Assembly (NCBI GenBank): GCA_028551475.1
Contig: CM052360.1
Coordinates: 15,426,501-15,490,500 of the forward strand
DNA: 64,000 nt
Direction of reading: 5' to 3'
From: Casuarina equisetifolia
Taxonomy: Eukaryota > Streptophyta > Magnoliopsida > Fagales > Casuarinaceae
Part shown: in pieces, positions 49,901 through 64,000 of the stretch
How positions within the stretch are numbered: the stretch's first letter is position 1
How the letters are laid out: each line of letters starts with the position of its first letter
The notes under the pieces: model-generated
The model's database searches: none
What the model saw: only the letters and a program-made list of their open reading frames with translations
What the model was told of the DNA's origin: nothing
Translations under genes and position numbers: made by a program

Positions 49901-52900
49901 TACTGGGCATTGGTTTGGTTTTCCAGTTTCAAAAACATTAACATTTCAAAATATAGCAACTCAGAATAAAGCATTTTGTAATAATGATGTGATTTCTGAA
50001 AACACAGTTAAAACTTGGTAAACCTGTAAACAGAATATTGTTTCCACTATCGGGCCTTTCAAATTGAGCATTTCCAAAAACATACCTGTTTCCAGTTACA
50101 TGAACACATGGATTTTTTTTGTGTTTCCAAAAGATCTTTCCAATGCATTTCAAAACAAGACACTTCATGATGTTCAATGAAAATGCGCATTTGAACTGCA
50201 AAATCTCATGGCCAAAGTATTCTTCCTCTATATTGTTTATCATAAAATTAATAAACATGATTTCATAACCGTTACTCTTCTTTATTTCACCATTTTTATT
50301 TATTTTAATTTTTTTCTTTTCACCATTGCTCTCCAGTAAACCGCAACCTTCAAGATATATGAACTTAGAAGGCCTTTCTTTAATCTGAATGCCTATATTA
50401 TGATGATAAAAGTTGATCTAGTTCTTTAGGACCATGTAGAAAGCTGAAAGAGAGACAATGATGACTGAAGGTACATTAACAATCTCTTCTCACTGTCTCT
50501 GCCTATTAGCGGGCAAGGGAGAATTATACCTTAGGAGGAAGAGAACTGCCAGCTTTCTCACAGCCCATAGTGTCCACCGGCGCATCCTCAAGAGATCTCA
50601 TTTTGCGTATCCCTTCGAGGACTTTTTCCCAGTTGGGAGGAGGTTCACCTATATCAAATGAGAAATATCATTAACTGATCCAGGCAAATAGAAATTACAA
50701 CGTATTTCACCTTAAAAGAAAGATTCCATTTCTTAGTAAAATGTGATATTCCCATCAAAATTGGAGATTAGAACAAAGTACCCTTTCATATAGTTAGGGT
50801 TAGATACAAGGGACAACTGAAAATCAAAAATCTTCTAATCTATTTACATCCTCAACCCACATTCCACGAGATTTTATGGACTTCATGGGCACATGATTAA
50901 CTAGTACCAGTGACAAAGATAAGTGAAATTCATAAACAGTTCCATATCACAACCACCAGCCATTATTAAAAACCTTACATGAAAGGCAATACTAAAGAAT
51001 GTCCTGAAAATTAGAGTTTTTAGCTGCTAACCACAATATTGTTAATGCTTCACATTCAATTGTATATACTCTAAGCGTGGGCAACTCTTGTTCAAACTAT
51101 GTTATAGTAGACACGGATAAAAGTATCCATCTCTTGGTAAAAAGCACATAACAAGTCTCTATATGCAAACTTTTAACAGATGGCTATTTTAAGTATGTGG
51201 CATGCTTCCATATAAGAAGTGAAAATTTCTTTATCTTCAGTTTCTTATTATGCATGAGACACAAAAAACGTATAAAGTAGTCATATGGAAGAATTTTTTG
51301 GCTCAAACAATTAGTGGAAGAACACATGCCTAACAAAAGGCCCATACCACAAAGGACTAGGAAGTTATATGTATGAAAAATATTGGGAAAAAAAAAACAT
51401 GAACAACAAAGAAGAAAGAAAATCATTCTTATTCTTCATGTCTCATCGTCCTTCAGGAAAGAACAAGGTTTTCTGCTGAGAATAAGGATCTATCAATCAA
51501 AGAAATCTCCCTAAAAACAGGGCATGGCCCAATAAAGAAAAGAAGACTTTTATTCAACAAATAAGAGCCGATCCATACACCCAATTCACGGATTAGTGTA
51601 AGCCTTAGAGAAGATGAGTTCCTTATGGCACCCTTCTCTGAAAACTATTCTATTAATAGACACCGAATGCTTGCACATCTTAGCGAACCTTTTCTGCCAC
51701 TACAACAGGCACAAACAATGCTATAGCAGAAAGGAATATAATTTTCCTTATCATCACTCCTAGACATAAAAATGTAAAAACAATCTGGGAACAAAATCCC
51801 CTTCCAGTTCTCTTTATGAGAGATATACTTAAAACATCTCAGCAAACCTTTTCTGCCACTACAACAGGTATGAATTCTACTGAAGCAGAAAGGAATAAAA
51901 TTTTCCTTATGTCCTAGACATAAAAATGTAAAAACAATCAGGGAAAGAAATGCCCTTCCAGTTCTCTTCGTTAGAGGTATACTAAAACATGAACATGTAA
52001 AAGGAAGCTTGCCACCAGCTTTATATGGTCATAAATTCCAGAAGATCAATCACATGCTCAACACAGAAAAGTTTTTATGTATAAATGCCTCATTAACTCA
52101 TATCTTAACAGGAATTTTGACCAATCCAGTAGGCAGTCGAATTAGAACCCAGAAGTTGGGGTATGCGAACTACAGCATTTTGACAAGATTAAGGGAAATT
52201 CATGGATATAATTACCAAACATATCTATTGGAGTGATTGAATGCAAAAAAGGGATATAAAAAACACAAAACTTTCATGGTAGAGTGTCCCACTGCTACTG
52301 CATAATTTCTGCAAAAACCATCTATTCTCACATAGAAATTACTTATGAAAAGTCTTATCCTTTCTTTGTCAATTTCGAAAGACAATTTGCTACCGTACTG
52401 CTTTTGATTGTAACCCTCGGTCTGATTGCAGAAGCAACTTCAGTTTCCACAGAAAGCACATCTGAGGTGGGAACTGACTTCCCTGCAGAAATGTTTCTGT
52501 GAGGAAAAATTTCATGGTTGTATATTTCTGTTTGTGCGTGCATGCGGTGTATTACAGAGAGAGCAAGTGAGAAACAGAGAGAGCAAGTGAGAAAGAGTGA
52601 GAGAAGTAAACAGAAAGAGAGGGAGAGAGAGTTCCAAACATGCACAGCATACCCCACGAGAAAATATACTCATCCACAAGGGTCCTAAATGTAGATGTAT
52701 TACCATTCAAGAGGAGGATCCCTAAAAGATATTTCTCTAAATTATAAAATATACCACAACAGCATCAACAATGTTAGGATGTGCTATGCAGTACGCTTGA
52801 TATTTAACATCAGCCACTCTTTTAAAGTCCTTCCTTTTGAAACCAGTGGTTCCAAACAAACATAACTATCCATCATCTAGGTTCGGGATTGCAAATTCAG

Positions 52901-55585
52901 TCCCAGTAAGACAATATCTAGCGAATAACATGAAGAACCTAACACACAGAGATTATGAACTGGAAAATTATTAGCAATTTTTAATTAATTATTTGCATGC
53001 TACACGCCATAAATTTTAAGAATGTATGACTTCATGGGAGGGAAAAATGAAAATAAAAATATAACAAAAGATTTCAGCCTACTCAGACAAAAAGCCCTTC
53101 ACCATCCTACAGTCTTCTTTTCTTTTCTTTTCTTTCCATTTTCCTTTTTCCAATACTCTTCTAGCTAAGGTAACTTCATGTCTGCCTTTTCATGCTAATA
53201 ATATACTAGAGAATCTAAAGTAAAAGAGAACTACTTCTGCCCAATGATACTAAAAGAAAATTTTCCAGGCATCTGTTCAACCAGTAATGGGGAAGAGCAG
53301 ATTAAGCTAGGATATAGCTTCTAGTCTTGCCTAGCTGAGAGAAACATGAGGCAAAAAGGATAAAAAATTTAGGGGAAAAGAAAGCATCATTTTCTGATAG
53401 GAGATGCAAACGCCAAAACATTATCAACTGTTATTTAATTAACAAAAGGAAAAATGGAAAGATGCACTCACACAATATATGCATGTACACATATGCATAC
53501 ACACAAAAATTCATATGCATCAATACATATTTTTATAGATAAATATCTTGCCTATGCTCTTCCAAAAAGGAACTTCTTCTGGCACTGTTGCTTCCTTACT
53601 TTTGCTGACAATCACTAATGTGCAAGCAATGCCAAATTTTAGCAATTTATTTACAATAACACCTGTAGTTTCGCTTTCTTCCCTTTTCTGCCCCTTTATA
53701 ATTCTCTGTTTCTTAACAACTTCGCTTGTGTCAAGCCCCACAGCTCAGTTGGAGAACAGGGAGCTCCAGACCACAAGGTGTGGAATTCGAGACATATCAA
53801 CTCCCCTCCCACTCTAACCTAAGGAAGGAAAAGTAAAGATTGGTTGCAACACCCCTCATTTAACCTAACTGAGTCAATTCCTTGACATTACATTAACCCT
53901 AAGTTTATTTTGGTATTAAACAATGGACAAAACCATGGCAGCAACCAGGTATTAATCATTCAGACATAGAAATTCAGTAATAATTCCAACTGGGTCATCA
54001 AGCTGAGTAATCAACAAATTGCAGATTGCAACAGACTGCCTTAACTATTTATTTTATCTCATCAGGAGAAATGGCTCCTGTACCAACACCTAGCCTGTTA
54101 AACATCGATGATGTAAATAAATAGCAGTTTATTTAGTATATTTTTCCAAGTTCGTTTCTTTTCTTTTGTTGTCAGAATGATGAATACAATTAGCTTAATT
54201 TCGAAAGTATGTTATAAATATGACATGACCACAGGTCACAAAATTAAGTTAGGATGACACTCAAAAAGTATGTTGAGTACAATTATCTAACCATCCAAAG
54301 TGTCTCATAAATATGAAACCACCACAGCTCGCAAATTAAGTTAGCAGGAGAGTCCAAAAATGGTCCAGTGCCATAGCTTTAAAAAATACGACTCTGTACT
54401 TAAATTGATTGAGCAGCTTTCGCCAACATGAGCATTGAATGTCAGATATTCAATGTTGTAAAGCTGTAAACACATGCTAACTGCCATGACCTACATCCAT
54501 CTCCTTTTCTGTAAGCAGAAGCTCATGCCCATAAGATAGCACAAAACCTCATACCTGTTATAAATGACACATGAAAAACATAACAGAGCATTGGAAAAGA
54601 GGTACTTACTTGACTGAAAAGATCCGTTCCCTCTTTTGTACGCAAATTCTTCAATGTCAGGTAGGCCACATTGCTGCAGACAGAGGTGATCAAGATATCA
54701 CTAGCACTCTTACTTGGGTTACTGTTCAGAAGTCGGTGTTAAACGAGATTCAGGGTTCAATGTTTGACTTAAAGCTTAGTTCCATGGCAAAATAACCGAA
54801 AAGGAATTCCGAATCTTCTACCCAAAAGAAAGAAATGACCATGCAGCAGAAAGTAGATTGTGATCTGTTCAATTAAATTTTTTAGGAGATGTCTTCTAGA
54901 ACAGTTGGATCAAGGCTTAGTGGACTTGAGCTGAGTAACCATCTGGCAAAGAAATGAAAAGATTTCAAGAAAAAATTCAGAAACAATTGGAATTAAATTC
55001 GGTATCAGGGCTTCATCATTGGACATTATTGTCACTCAGTACAAATATTATTTACCTCCTAGTGTCTTCTAAAGCGAAAACAGGTTTAGAAGATACAAGA
55101 GGCAAAAATCGAAACTTGATTGGCTTGGTTGAGCTACATTATATCTGTCGCTTCGTTCCTTGGGAAAAATCAAAGGGCAAATGAAACAACCAAAAAACAG
55201 TGTTTATAATATGAGTGGTATTCTCACTCTGCGGTCGTGAGATTCAGCTTCATGTTCCTTTTCTTGACATTCTACAGTCCTTTTAACTCTTTTTGTCCTC
55301 CCAGAAACACGAAGACAAGATTCGGAACCTGGACCTCGTAAGAAAATAATGATTATAGCAGTGAAACTAGGGATGAGATTCTATAGATTTTAAGAAAGAG
55401 AGGGAAAGTGCTATTCTGTTTTTCTTTTCATCTTTCTTTTGGGCGTCATCACCTGGAAGAGAATCTTGTTTGGAAGAGAATCTTGTTTTGGGTTTGGACA
55501 TGCTGCCGCTGCTGCTGCTGCTTCGCCTGAAACCAAGGGCAGGTGGAATGGGACAAAAGCGACCCCCAAGGAGGGAAAGAGTCAT
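40922..55585 (-). CDS. NTH1: Endonuclease III homologue, 10 exons, one-base loss in exon 9 (copy 2)
   Basis: Exons in gene order: 55453-55585, 55228-55334, 54610-54673, 50530-50648, 48919-48985, 45142-45233, 44911-45048, 44729-44833, 44087-44169 and 40922-41068. All I compared are the same as copy 1 except exon 9, which is 83 rather than 84 nt: a run of five G (on the + strand, near 10,029 in copy 1) is four here, at about 44,092. This shifts the frame just before the last exon, so the iron-sulphur cysteine loop would be lost if the base is truly absent. With the rest of the gene unchanged, a homopolymer consensus error is as likely as a real mutation. Confidence 0.85.
41149..41268 (+). repeat. 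40-bp minisatellite, three units (copy 2)
   Basis: Counterpart of the three-unit array at 7,086-7,205, offset 34,063, with the same number of units. Confidence 0.88.
42033..42363 (-). mobile_element. Fossil Ty1/copia fragment in NTH1 intron (copy 2)
   Basis: Counterpart of the relic at about 7,970-8,300, nearly identical to it, so the insertion predates the large duplication. Broken relic without recognised LTRs. Confidence 0.45.
49481..49527 (-). other. G-run cluster (possible G-quadruplex) in NTH1 intron (copy 2)
   Basis: Counterpart of 15,421-15,468, one base shorter in a C homopolymer. Confidence 0.6.
51682..51989 (+). repeat. ~159-bp tandem duplication in NTH1 intron (copy 2)
   Basis: Counterpart of 17,623-17,930 at offset 34,059 with the same two units. 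Confidence 0.87.
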
Positions 55586-56991
55586 TTTTTGGGGCCCAAA
55601 TAAACCCTTGTTATTTCTTCCCTTTTTCTAGCGAAAATTGATGCCGAATTCTTTCTACCAAAATACACTTTTTTAAATAAATAAAAAATATCAAATTAAT
55701 TGAAACAAAGTAAAAGAATATAAATTTTTTAGTAATATTTATAAAATTTACTAAAAGTAAGTTTAATTTTGCGTATAAAATGTAAAAGACAAAACCCATT
55801 ATGTAAAACTAAATTTTTTTTGATATTATTGTCAATTATATAATTTAGTGTTGGTCAATTAAAGTTTCTTATTGAATATGAGTTTTTCCTTAGAGCTTAT
55901 AAGAATAATGTATGTAAACTCAACCAACTTCATAATGCCAATAAAAAAGAGTTGAGTTGACTTGCATAAATTTATTTATCTAAAAAAATTATTACAAAAT
56001 GAATCTAAGATATTTGAAAAAAAGTACAAAAAGAGGTGAATGATAGAATTAATAATAGAATTGACTGTATTTTATCACATTTTAAATCTTTTATAGCAAT
56101 TGGTAATTCTTATAGCTTAAGGAATAAGACTTAAAACATTTTTTCCTTGAGAATTTTTCTAAATAACATTCAAATTTTGAAGAATTTCTTTTACCATAAG
56201 TTTAAAAACTACAAAGTCTTCCAAGTACATCTCTTTTTCTCTACATTTTTTAGCTTGTGACAACCCACGTTGTGAGTTGTGATTGCCAAAACCAAACATG
56301 GTGACATGGTCACTATAGTTGGCATATGACTACTTAATGCTATGTCTAACATCTAGTTGCAATGATCTATATTAAAAATAGTTTAATTATATATCATCAC
56401 ATGGACAAAGCAAATGTTAATGGTTGAACAAAACTTATTATGATAGTAAGAGTTATTGTATCACGGAAGAAATTAAAGACGATATGCGACTTAATTCTGA
56501 GGCAAAAAGGATACTTACCGAGGTAGATTTTTTGCACGTTCAACCTAAGAATGAAAGACCAACATTTTTATTTACAAGAAAGCCTTCAGCCTAGCTGAGT
56601 GCCTTATAAAATAATGCTACACAAGGCATACCCCCACGAAACTTTCTATTTTTAGCTGAGAGCAACGGATGGCTTATCAGCGCAAACTCCACCAATGTAG
56701 CTTATCGGGGCAGACACAAACAAACACAAGACGTAAACCATTGTTCCAAAAGATGGAAAGCTACGCGTTATAGCCGTCCAAGGTTTTATTCCTAGTACCT
56801 AAAGATCCGGCATCTTCCTTGTTCCATTTTTTTCTGTTCTTGTTGGTCCCAACAAAAAGCAAAAAAATGCCAGAATACAAGAAATGATCTCTATGCATAT
56901 TCAAAAGAAAATCCCGACTTTACATTGACACCTTTTTTTCCATTTTCTTCGATTTTTTTTTTTTTGTTCAAGTAAGAAAAAAGTTATTGAA

Positions 56992-59900
56992 TCAGAAGTT
57001 AGCCTCATCCTCCGCAACTTTCAACAAGTACATCAAAATTGAAGGCCTAAGATCCTCTTTTACTTTGTCCTTCGTTTCAAAAACGCCCTTCATTATTCGT
57101 GTGTAAAGCCTCTCAAGCTGTGGAATGTTATAGCTTGCTGTACGCTCCACAAAAAGCCGCTTGACTGACTCCTTTTGGCCTGAAATATCACTATCACATA
57201 CGGTAACATCTTCTGATCCACTCCCATCTGCATGACCAGAAGGCTCTCCAGAAGTTTCGTGCCGATCACCATCACCGGAAGAGGTTTCTGGCCTATCCAA
57301 ATTTCTGTCAATTGTCTCATGTTCCTCAGTTGGCTTTGCTACCAGTGAATCTTGATACTGCAACTTATCCTCTGGCACAGAAGCTGATTTACCAAAGAAA
57401 ATTTACCATCAACACCTCCACATCTTATCTAAAATTCTAATAGTCTTCAAACATGAGAAATTAACTTGAAAATATTGAAATTTTAGAATGCTCAGCTATT
57501 AAGGAAGAAAGCTTTGGCAATGAGCGTGTGTGTATGTGCGTCTGTGAGAAATACAAAGAATCAAAGTACCACTACGTTCCAATAGCTTAATAATCTTTAG
57601 GGAACTCTATCAAGACATTGGCAGTCTGGTCTCTAAGGTGGATTATGCAGCACAGAAAATTTAGTCAGCAACATCTAAAGAAAAAGAAGATGATGTACCC
57701 AGAATACATCTCTGCAAGTTCCACTGCAATCAGGGTAATCGAAGAATAAAAGCACAATTTGGGACCACACGACTAAAGAACTCTATGACGCAATCATGTC
57801 ATGAAATTGAGTACAAGCCACGAAATGAGTACTCAAGTTAATGAATGTTGGAAAGTCCATGCAGCCAATGAGCTCCATCAGAAACAGAACTCCTCCTTCC
57901 TAAACACCGCGCCCCCCCCCCCCCCCCCCAACCTCCCAAAAAATAAATAAATAAAAATGCTGGGGTGTGAAAATCAAACTAAAAATCCAAAGGTAAAAAT
58001 TTCAAGTGTTTCACAGCATTCAACATGGCACTACCCATAGAAGACTATCTTAAAGTGATTTGCAGATCATATTTCAAAATATTAAGACTAGAAACAACAT
58101 TATATTATTTCATAGAGCTGAAGTAATGCTCGACATTACCCATTACAACTCTCAGATACTATCAATTCACTCGAAAAACTCACAAACATCAAGGTGACCC
58201 TCGGCTATTGTATGTCTAACTTCTAACAACATATCTAACTTCCGTGATAAAAACCTAAAAATTCAAGTCCCTAGGGGAAATAAGAAACATTGGATTATAA
58301 ACTACTGGGTCTGATTTGTTAGGATGATAGTGATCTGGATTCCATGCATGAATTGTGGTTTGCTCACTGAAATTCTAACACATTCAATTTTCCAACATCC
58401 GACCCAACCAGAGTTAGAACTAACATGCTCAAACAAACCGACACATGGTTGAGGCACTGCCCAACTGTAACTGGTGCCAAGCAGTGACCAGTTGGCTTGG
58501 TCAATAGAAAAAGCTCGATTGAGCACATCAAAGGAGCCTCCTCCTATGATGTCTTTGCAAGCTTCGGGAGAGGAAGAGTGGAGGATAGGATCATTAAGTC
58601 AAGAGTTTCTAAGGATTCAGGTTTGTGCTTGCATTACTGATGATGAGAGCACTACACAGTGGTTTTCATCGTCGACATCTCCCTGAGCAAGAGAAGGAGA
58701 AAACATAGCCTGGAGTGCTTCATTCTTGTATATTCACAAAAAAAAACTAGGTTTAAGATAGAACAGCCAGCTTATAGGTATAAAACACCCTCTGAGGGAG
58801 GAAGTGCCAGGGCAAAAAGGTTGAGATGCTTTTCCCTTTTGTTTTAAGTCTAACAGGCAGCCAGAGTTTTCGATAAGGGTAAGGGTGAAGACAAAATGTA
58901 TGTAGGTAGGCTTAGCATACGTGAGAAATCTGGAAGCCCAGACTACCACTGAAACTTCAAACATCAAGACCTTAATCATTCAGGGGGACTTCAAACAGTT
59001 TTGATTGGCTTCAGTCAGGCAGATTAGGCCTCTTGGTTTTGAAACCAGACAAATGTCAATTCAAAGGACAAGATGACTACAAGCAATAGCAAGCCATTGA
59101 AGAGCTAACTTCCACACAAGGAAACATATTTAATTCCTTCATCAACACAATTCGGTTTGAAAACCTTGCATTTGACTCCTCACATATGTTCTCACGCTTA
59201 AACATAAGCAAATCCACTTTACCTTCTCATTGCAAGAGTGTGTACGTGCATTTTCCATCTATACTAACAGCAACACTTCTGGGGAAGGGATCATTGCAGC
59301 CAATGGCTTACTTTTAAACCAACACATGAACTAAAGGTGTAAAGGAAATATATGCATGCAAAAATTAGAGCTATACAAATGATCATTAAGCATTTCCAAC
59401 AAAAAAGAAAAAGAACTAAGCCATATGCCCCTTTTCTATTTAAATTGGTTCATTAACTTGGTGGACTGGAACAATGTATTTTGTATTTTTAGTTCCCTAG
59501 ACAATATAGGAGCCTCGTTGCTTGTAACAGCTTAGAAGATAATAAAGTTCAAAATAACAGCAGGCAATACTAAAATTAGTTAAGTTATCAGTGACTATTC
59601 TCTAAACTACAGATGAGACTATGACATTGAATTCTATTACCGCATAGAAGTAAAGAGACAAACTTTTATGAAGATTCTAACTACCTGTATGTGCAGTTTC
59701 AGAATTTTTCTTAGGCCTTTTCAGTGCCTCATAGCTTTGATCCAGATTAACCTCTGGCTGGACATTGCAAAGTCGCGCACTTGCTCTGGTAATTGTTCCC
59801 AGTTGCACCACAGGGGTAGATGGGAAAGTAGACGCACAAAAATCATCAGGAATATGCAGAGGACCGCCTTGGGCAGCAATCTTGTCACAGTATGCAACCA

Positions 59901-62900
59901 GAGCAGGGTCCATCTGTGATAACATCCCATGCACCTAAGATAAAAATAAAGAGGAATGTCGTTATGACATAGTGCTGAGCCCTCCAAACCTCAAAGCAAT
60001 GAACAAGTAGACTTACTGCATCTCAAAGTTCAAAAGCTCGACTAACAATCCTAGCACCATTGTAATCATCTCCATTATAAGCCTGAAGCAGGAAGCAGAA
60101 CACATCAAATTGACACTTAACAAGATTCATAACACGGCAACTAAAGCAAAATGAAAAATAATTTCTGAGTTGCATTAAGTCCATTATATTCTTTGAATTG
60201 CACTGAGGAGCTCAATGGAAAAAAAAGAAGCAGTCATCAAGTCTAAAAACAAAGTAAACAGTACCATGCTTCTACGGTAGAACTGCAGATATTCAGCAAG
60301 TTTTATACAAATTCATTTTGTTGACTAAACATGAACACAATAGTGTACAAAACTTACAAATAAAAATCTCAAGCTCTTTTGGGAATGATGATAGGAATGT
60401 AGAAATGACAGATGACTAATAAGAAAGAATGATTCTTGTAAGGCTCTTCAGCTGTTTGGTAGGGTAGACGCAAATGAGAATGGATGGAAAAAACGCATTT
60501 ATATTTCCCTTTTGCACAATAATTTAGTCCATTACTAGCAGAAAAAAAGAGGCATAAATAAATAGGAATAAATCTCATACACCGTTTTCTGCCTAGTACC
60601 ACTGAACAAATGATTTTATGACCTTCAACATCTAATGACAAAACAAGATACCTTGGTTCGTTGTTTAAATCAAAACATACTGGTATATCGAAGTCAGTAT
60701 GAAAAGGGATATTACTTTAAAAGCAAAAATCTCATAAGGACAATATCATATATATATTCCAAAGAACTGGCTTGGTTTAAAAGTTTGTGATATTATTTTG
60801 TAATGCTGGTAACGTAAATGTTTTTCTAAATCAATCTTCCTAGGGTACATAATTTTCATACAGAGGTGATGTTAATAAGCAAACTATGTTGGTAACCAGT
60901 GAAACATGAATCTATACCTTTTCTTATTTTATTTTATTTTATTTCTAAATCCAGCAATTTCAATGCAAAAAGGTGTTTTGAGGAGTAAATAAGAACACTC
61001 GCAAATGTTAGCTTATAATTCATATATTGTTCAATGGCAGTATTGGCTAATTTGTTCTAGCAATTGGACCGATATGTGTAGTTTCAAATTGCACAAACAT
61101 CTAAATCCAATTGCGAAAAAAAATTTCCTGCTCACTGTGAAAGAATCTAACACATACAAGAAGCATGACAAGGAACATACCTTTGCATTCGAGACAATGA
61201 GATCTACATCCTGCAAAAATGATGAGCATGTAATGTACTGTCCAGAATCAACACGCTGAAGCAGAGTAGCCATGTCCATAGGTTCTGGATGATAGACCGA
61301 TAATTTGGAGCATCCTCATCCGAAACTGGATAATGGAAGGCACCAAACCGTTTATCATATAAAATCCCGAAAAGAAGAAACAAAAAAAAAAAAAAAAATG
61401 ATGAGACAGTAGATTCATAATGCTCCTGATTAAGTGTAAAGATGCACAGCCAAGTGTAGCCACACATACAATCTTAAACTCAAATTAGTTGAAGTTGATC
61501 ATATTCCATGTGAAGCATAAATATGCTGAATCATTCATGTGAATCAATAGCCAGATGAATGCCTTCTATTAGCTTGAGCGAAGCTCTTAAAACCTTGATA
61601 CAAAAGAAAAGATCTTAATTCGAGAAGTAAATAAATGAGAAAGAAAATAAGAAAAATAAATGTGATAGCATCCCATAATATTGTTTCTATTTATTCATGC
61701 TGACATACCCCACGATCTTTAATCACTCAAAACATACAGTTACAAACACCATAAGGGTCATCTTGGTGAAGAACAATGTGTCACTGTGAATAGCAATGGA
61801 AGTAGCTGATTTAGCCCAAACACATCAAGGTTGACAATATTATAAAGGAGCCCCCAAGCCTAAACCTTGGCCTCAGACTCTTAACAGACAGCGCTCATCT
61901 GGTTTCATTCAATATAAGTTCACCGTTCATCTTCTCAGACAGCAGGCCGAGATTACTCAGAACTCAGATCAATAAGGCTTCTGACGACAATTACATTCCA
62001 CACAAGAGCAGCAGTGAATATCAAGATTCAGCAAGAGTTGATTAATAAACAAGTTATCAATCAATTACTCAACCATCTAGCTAGCTCACTCAAAGCTTGT
62101 GTATTAGCTCAGAAAAGCTGAGATTTAAGCTTTAAAGCTAATGTAAGATTGCTAGGAAAGCAAAGTTTCAGTGATACAAGTGTATAATTCCTGGCTCACA
62201 GTCCTATCAACAGTTAATGAAGTATTCACTTCAAGTATGAGCTGCCAATCTTCAGTAGACTGGCGACCCAATAGTCACACTTATAGCTTATACGCGGGAG
62301 GCCAGGCCATGAAGTAGCAAATGAATATTGGATTAACCCATTATTGATCCAATGCCAGCTGAACAACCTCATGGCTTTTAGACACTTCAAATTTGAAAGA
62401 AACAGGTAATATCTAATGATATCTGCACCACTAGATAGGGATTACAAAGTGAAGGTAATTTTCCAAGACCTCTCTTAGTTATCCTGAACTCATTGGATGT
62501 GCTTTCCACTGAACTTAAAAACACATTCATCGCCATACTTGCGTCCAAACATGGGCAAAGAAACAAAACTCCCCTTCTCATCAAATTATAAACAAGAGTT
62601 ACATAAAAGGTCATATGTGTTGAACTGGATTGAATAATGCTAAACAATTTATAGGATGATCACACAAGTTAACGGCAAACACATAAAGCTCTATTTATAG
62701 AACCTGGGGAAAAAAAAAGATAACAAATCACTGTTCATTGTTGTGAGCTTAAGTTAACAATTAGATGCTATGTATGAACTCATGAAATTGGCAGCCATGA
62801 AAAACATTAGTAAGATACCATAGAAACATGTAATGAGTTTTCAAACTATTTTTGAAAAGGCTCAAAAGCAGTGCTTTGGCCTTGCAACCTAACAAAGTAA

Positions 62901-63772
62901 GATACCATAGAAACATGTAATCCAACATTTCTAACCGTCCTTACAGATATATTTCTAATTACTTGCGTCTTTCGAAGCCTGCATACCAAGTCCGGAGTAA
63001 TGAGATGGCAAGGAAAATAAGCGCACATTTGCTTTATATGGATACAAAGAACAGAGAGAACTCAAATAGTTATTAAGAACTTCCAACTGGTCATACAACA
63101 ATCACAACGCTTCAAGATTTTTACTCTACTGCTTACACGAGGTGCACTCCATTTACTTTCAGAGTCCAATATAGTTGCAACAACAATGTTCTACATAGAT
63201 GAAAGTAATTACAGGACAACAGAATTTTTGTGCTTTTCACATGTGCTACTCTTTCATATATGGAGCTATGATTCCAATGAAACTCAGACAAATTCTTATC
63301 TCATATAACTCATTACCCTGAGCTTGCTTGAATTGAATGCGGGCTCATGCTTATATACAGATTGACTTCATGATTAAATCACAAATAGGATAGATTTCAG
63401 AGAATAGTCTAAAGTGACGCAACAGTTAAATATGCCACCTCATAATCAGAGACAAAATGCAACTAATGAGAACACAAAGAATAAAGCAGCATCAATTAAG
63501 AACTTTTTTATGGAAAGGACTATCCTACCGGTTGCAAACATCCCTAAGGCACATCCGCAATCGGCGAAGGGCATGCTGCTCAGCCTCTACCTTGGCTTTT
63601 AACTCAGAAGCCTTTGGACCACTTGCCACTTTCGGTGCTTTCGAGGTCAGGAAGGGAGACTTTCTCGTGGGATTTTTCTGTCAGTCCCTCCGACAAGACT
63701 GACAAAGCAGCTTCAATTAAGTGGTCAAAAAACAATGACCTGTCTGCAGTAGATCGTTCGCTCACTTGGTAG
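56992..63772 (-). pseudogene. 3' part of a BRAT1/ATAD2-like bromodomain ATPase gene, disrupted (copy 2)
   Basis: Five exons lie inside the window: 63529-63772, about 61181-61368, 60017-60082, 59685-59934 and 56992-57383. The two exons upstream fall past the window end. It shares with copy 1 the two-base loss in the STADRS exon, the lost base before MDMATLL, the TGA (60,023-60,025) after SRAFEL and the missing AG acceptor before the bromodomain exon, where copy 2 reads CGGG and copy 1 CGG. The shared lesions mean that the two copies descend from one already broken sequence, or are one locus assembled twice. Confidence 0.82.
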
Positions 63773-64000
63773 CTGCTCCAAAAAAAAAAAACAAGAAAAG
63801 AAAAAAAAAAGGATAAATAAATAAATAAATTTAAGCATAAGACTAGTAGAAGTAAATTTAGCAGTGGACGCACTTGATATGATCAAGAAAATATATCAAA
63901 CCAAGTTCCCTATAAACCAAAGTTCTCAACAACAAGTAATATATCAGGAAAGGTAAGTCCAATGTATGATTTCTCCAAGGAACATTAGGAAAATATCCAT

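Larger units (their letters stand above)
34817..64000 (+). repeat. Copy 2 of the ~34-kb direct duplication (runs off the window)
   Basis: Second copy of 693-29,938, beginning at the first base after the 500-N gap and still matching at the last base of the window. It carries the same FTA, NTH1 and BRAT1-fragment layout. Up to 40,356 it differs from copy 1 by many substitutions and small indels. Beyond that it is almost identical. It could be a true tandem copy or the alternative haplotype of the same locus. Confidence 0.97.

Overview
Nuclear DNA of a flowering plant, probably a dicot: long AT-rich introns with GT-AG borders, plant-type NTH1, farnesyltransferase alpha, BRAT1/ATAD2 and delta-COP coding segments, and plant LINE-type RNase H. 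The species cannot be told from the sequence.

The dominant feature is a roughly 34-kb segment present twice in direct orientation: about 693-29,938 (copy 1) and 34,817-64,000 (copy 2, cut by the window end). Copy 2 starts directly after a gap of exactly 500 N (34,317-34,816). The two copies are visibly diverged up to 6,292/40,356 and then nearly identical for 23.6 kb. This is either a real tandem duplication with recent conversion of part of it, or the two haplotypes of one locus placed end to end by the assembler.

Layout of each copy, left to right: (i) on the + strand, the exons of the alpha subunit of protein farnesyltransferase / geranylgeranyltransferase I, with exon 1 not in view; (ii) convergent to it on the - strand, a 10-exon endonuclease III gene (NTH1) about 14.7 kb long, with an intact 351-aa reading frame in copy 1 and one base lost from exon 9 in copy 2; (iii) also on the - strand, the 3' portion of a bromodomain AAA-ATPase gene (BRAT1/ATAD2 type) that carries a nonsense codon and several frame breaks, most of them shared by both copies.

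Between the copies (about 29,938-34,316; the matching part of copy 2 lies outside the window) is a chimeric stretch: the first BRAT1 exons, one exon resembling plant EFR3/SRL2-like ARM proteins, a 59-bp patch copied from BRAT1, a 262-bp delta-COP exon unit repeated nearly four times, two more delta-COP exons and the delta-COP start-proximal exon, all on the - strand. It is followed by minisatellites and an open 220-aa RNase H-like reading frame next to the gap. The fragments from three gene families in one orientation resemble cargo of a gene-capturing transposon, but no element ends were recognised.

The only gene that looks fully functional from start to stop is NTH1 in copy 1. FTA in copy 1 is open across all visible exons.
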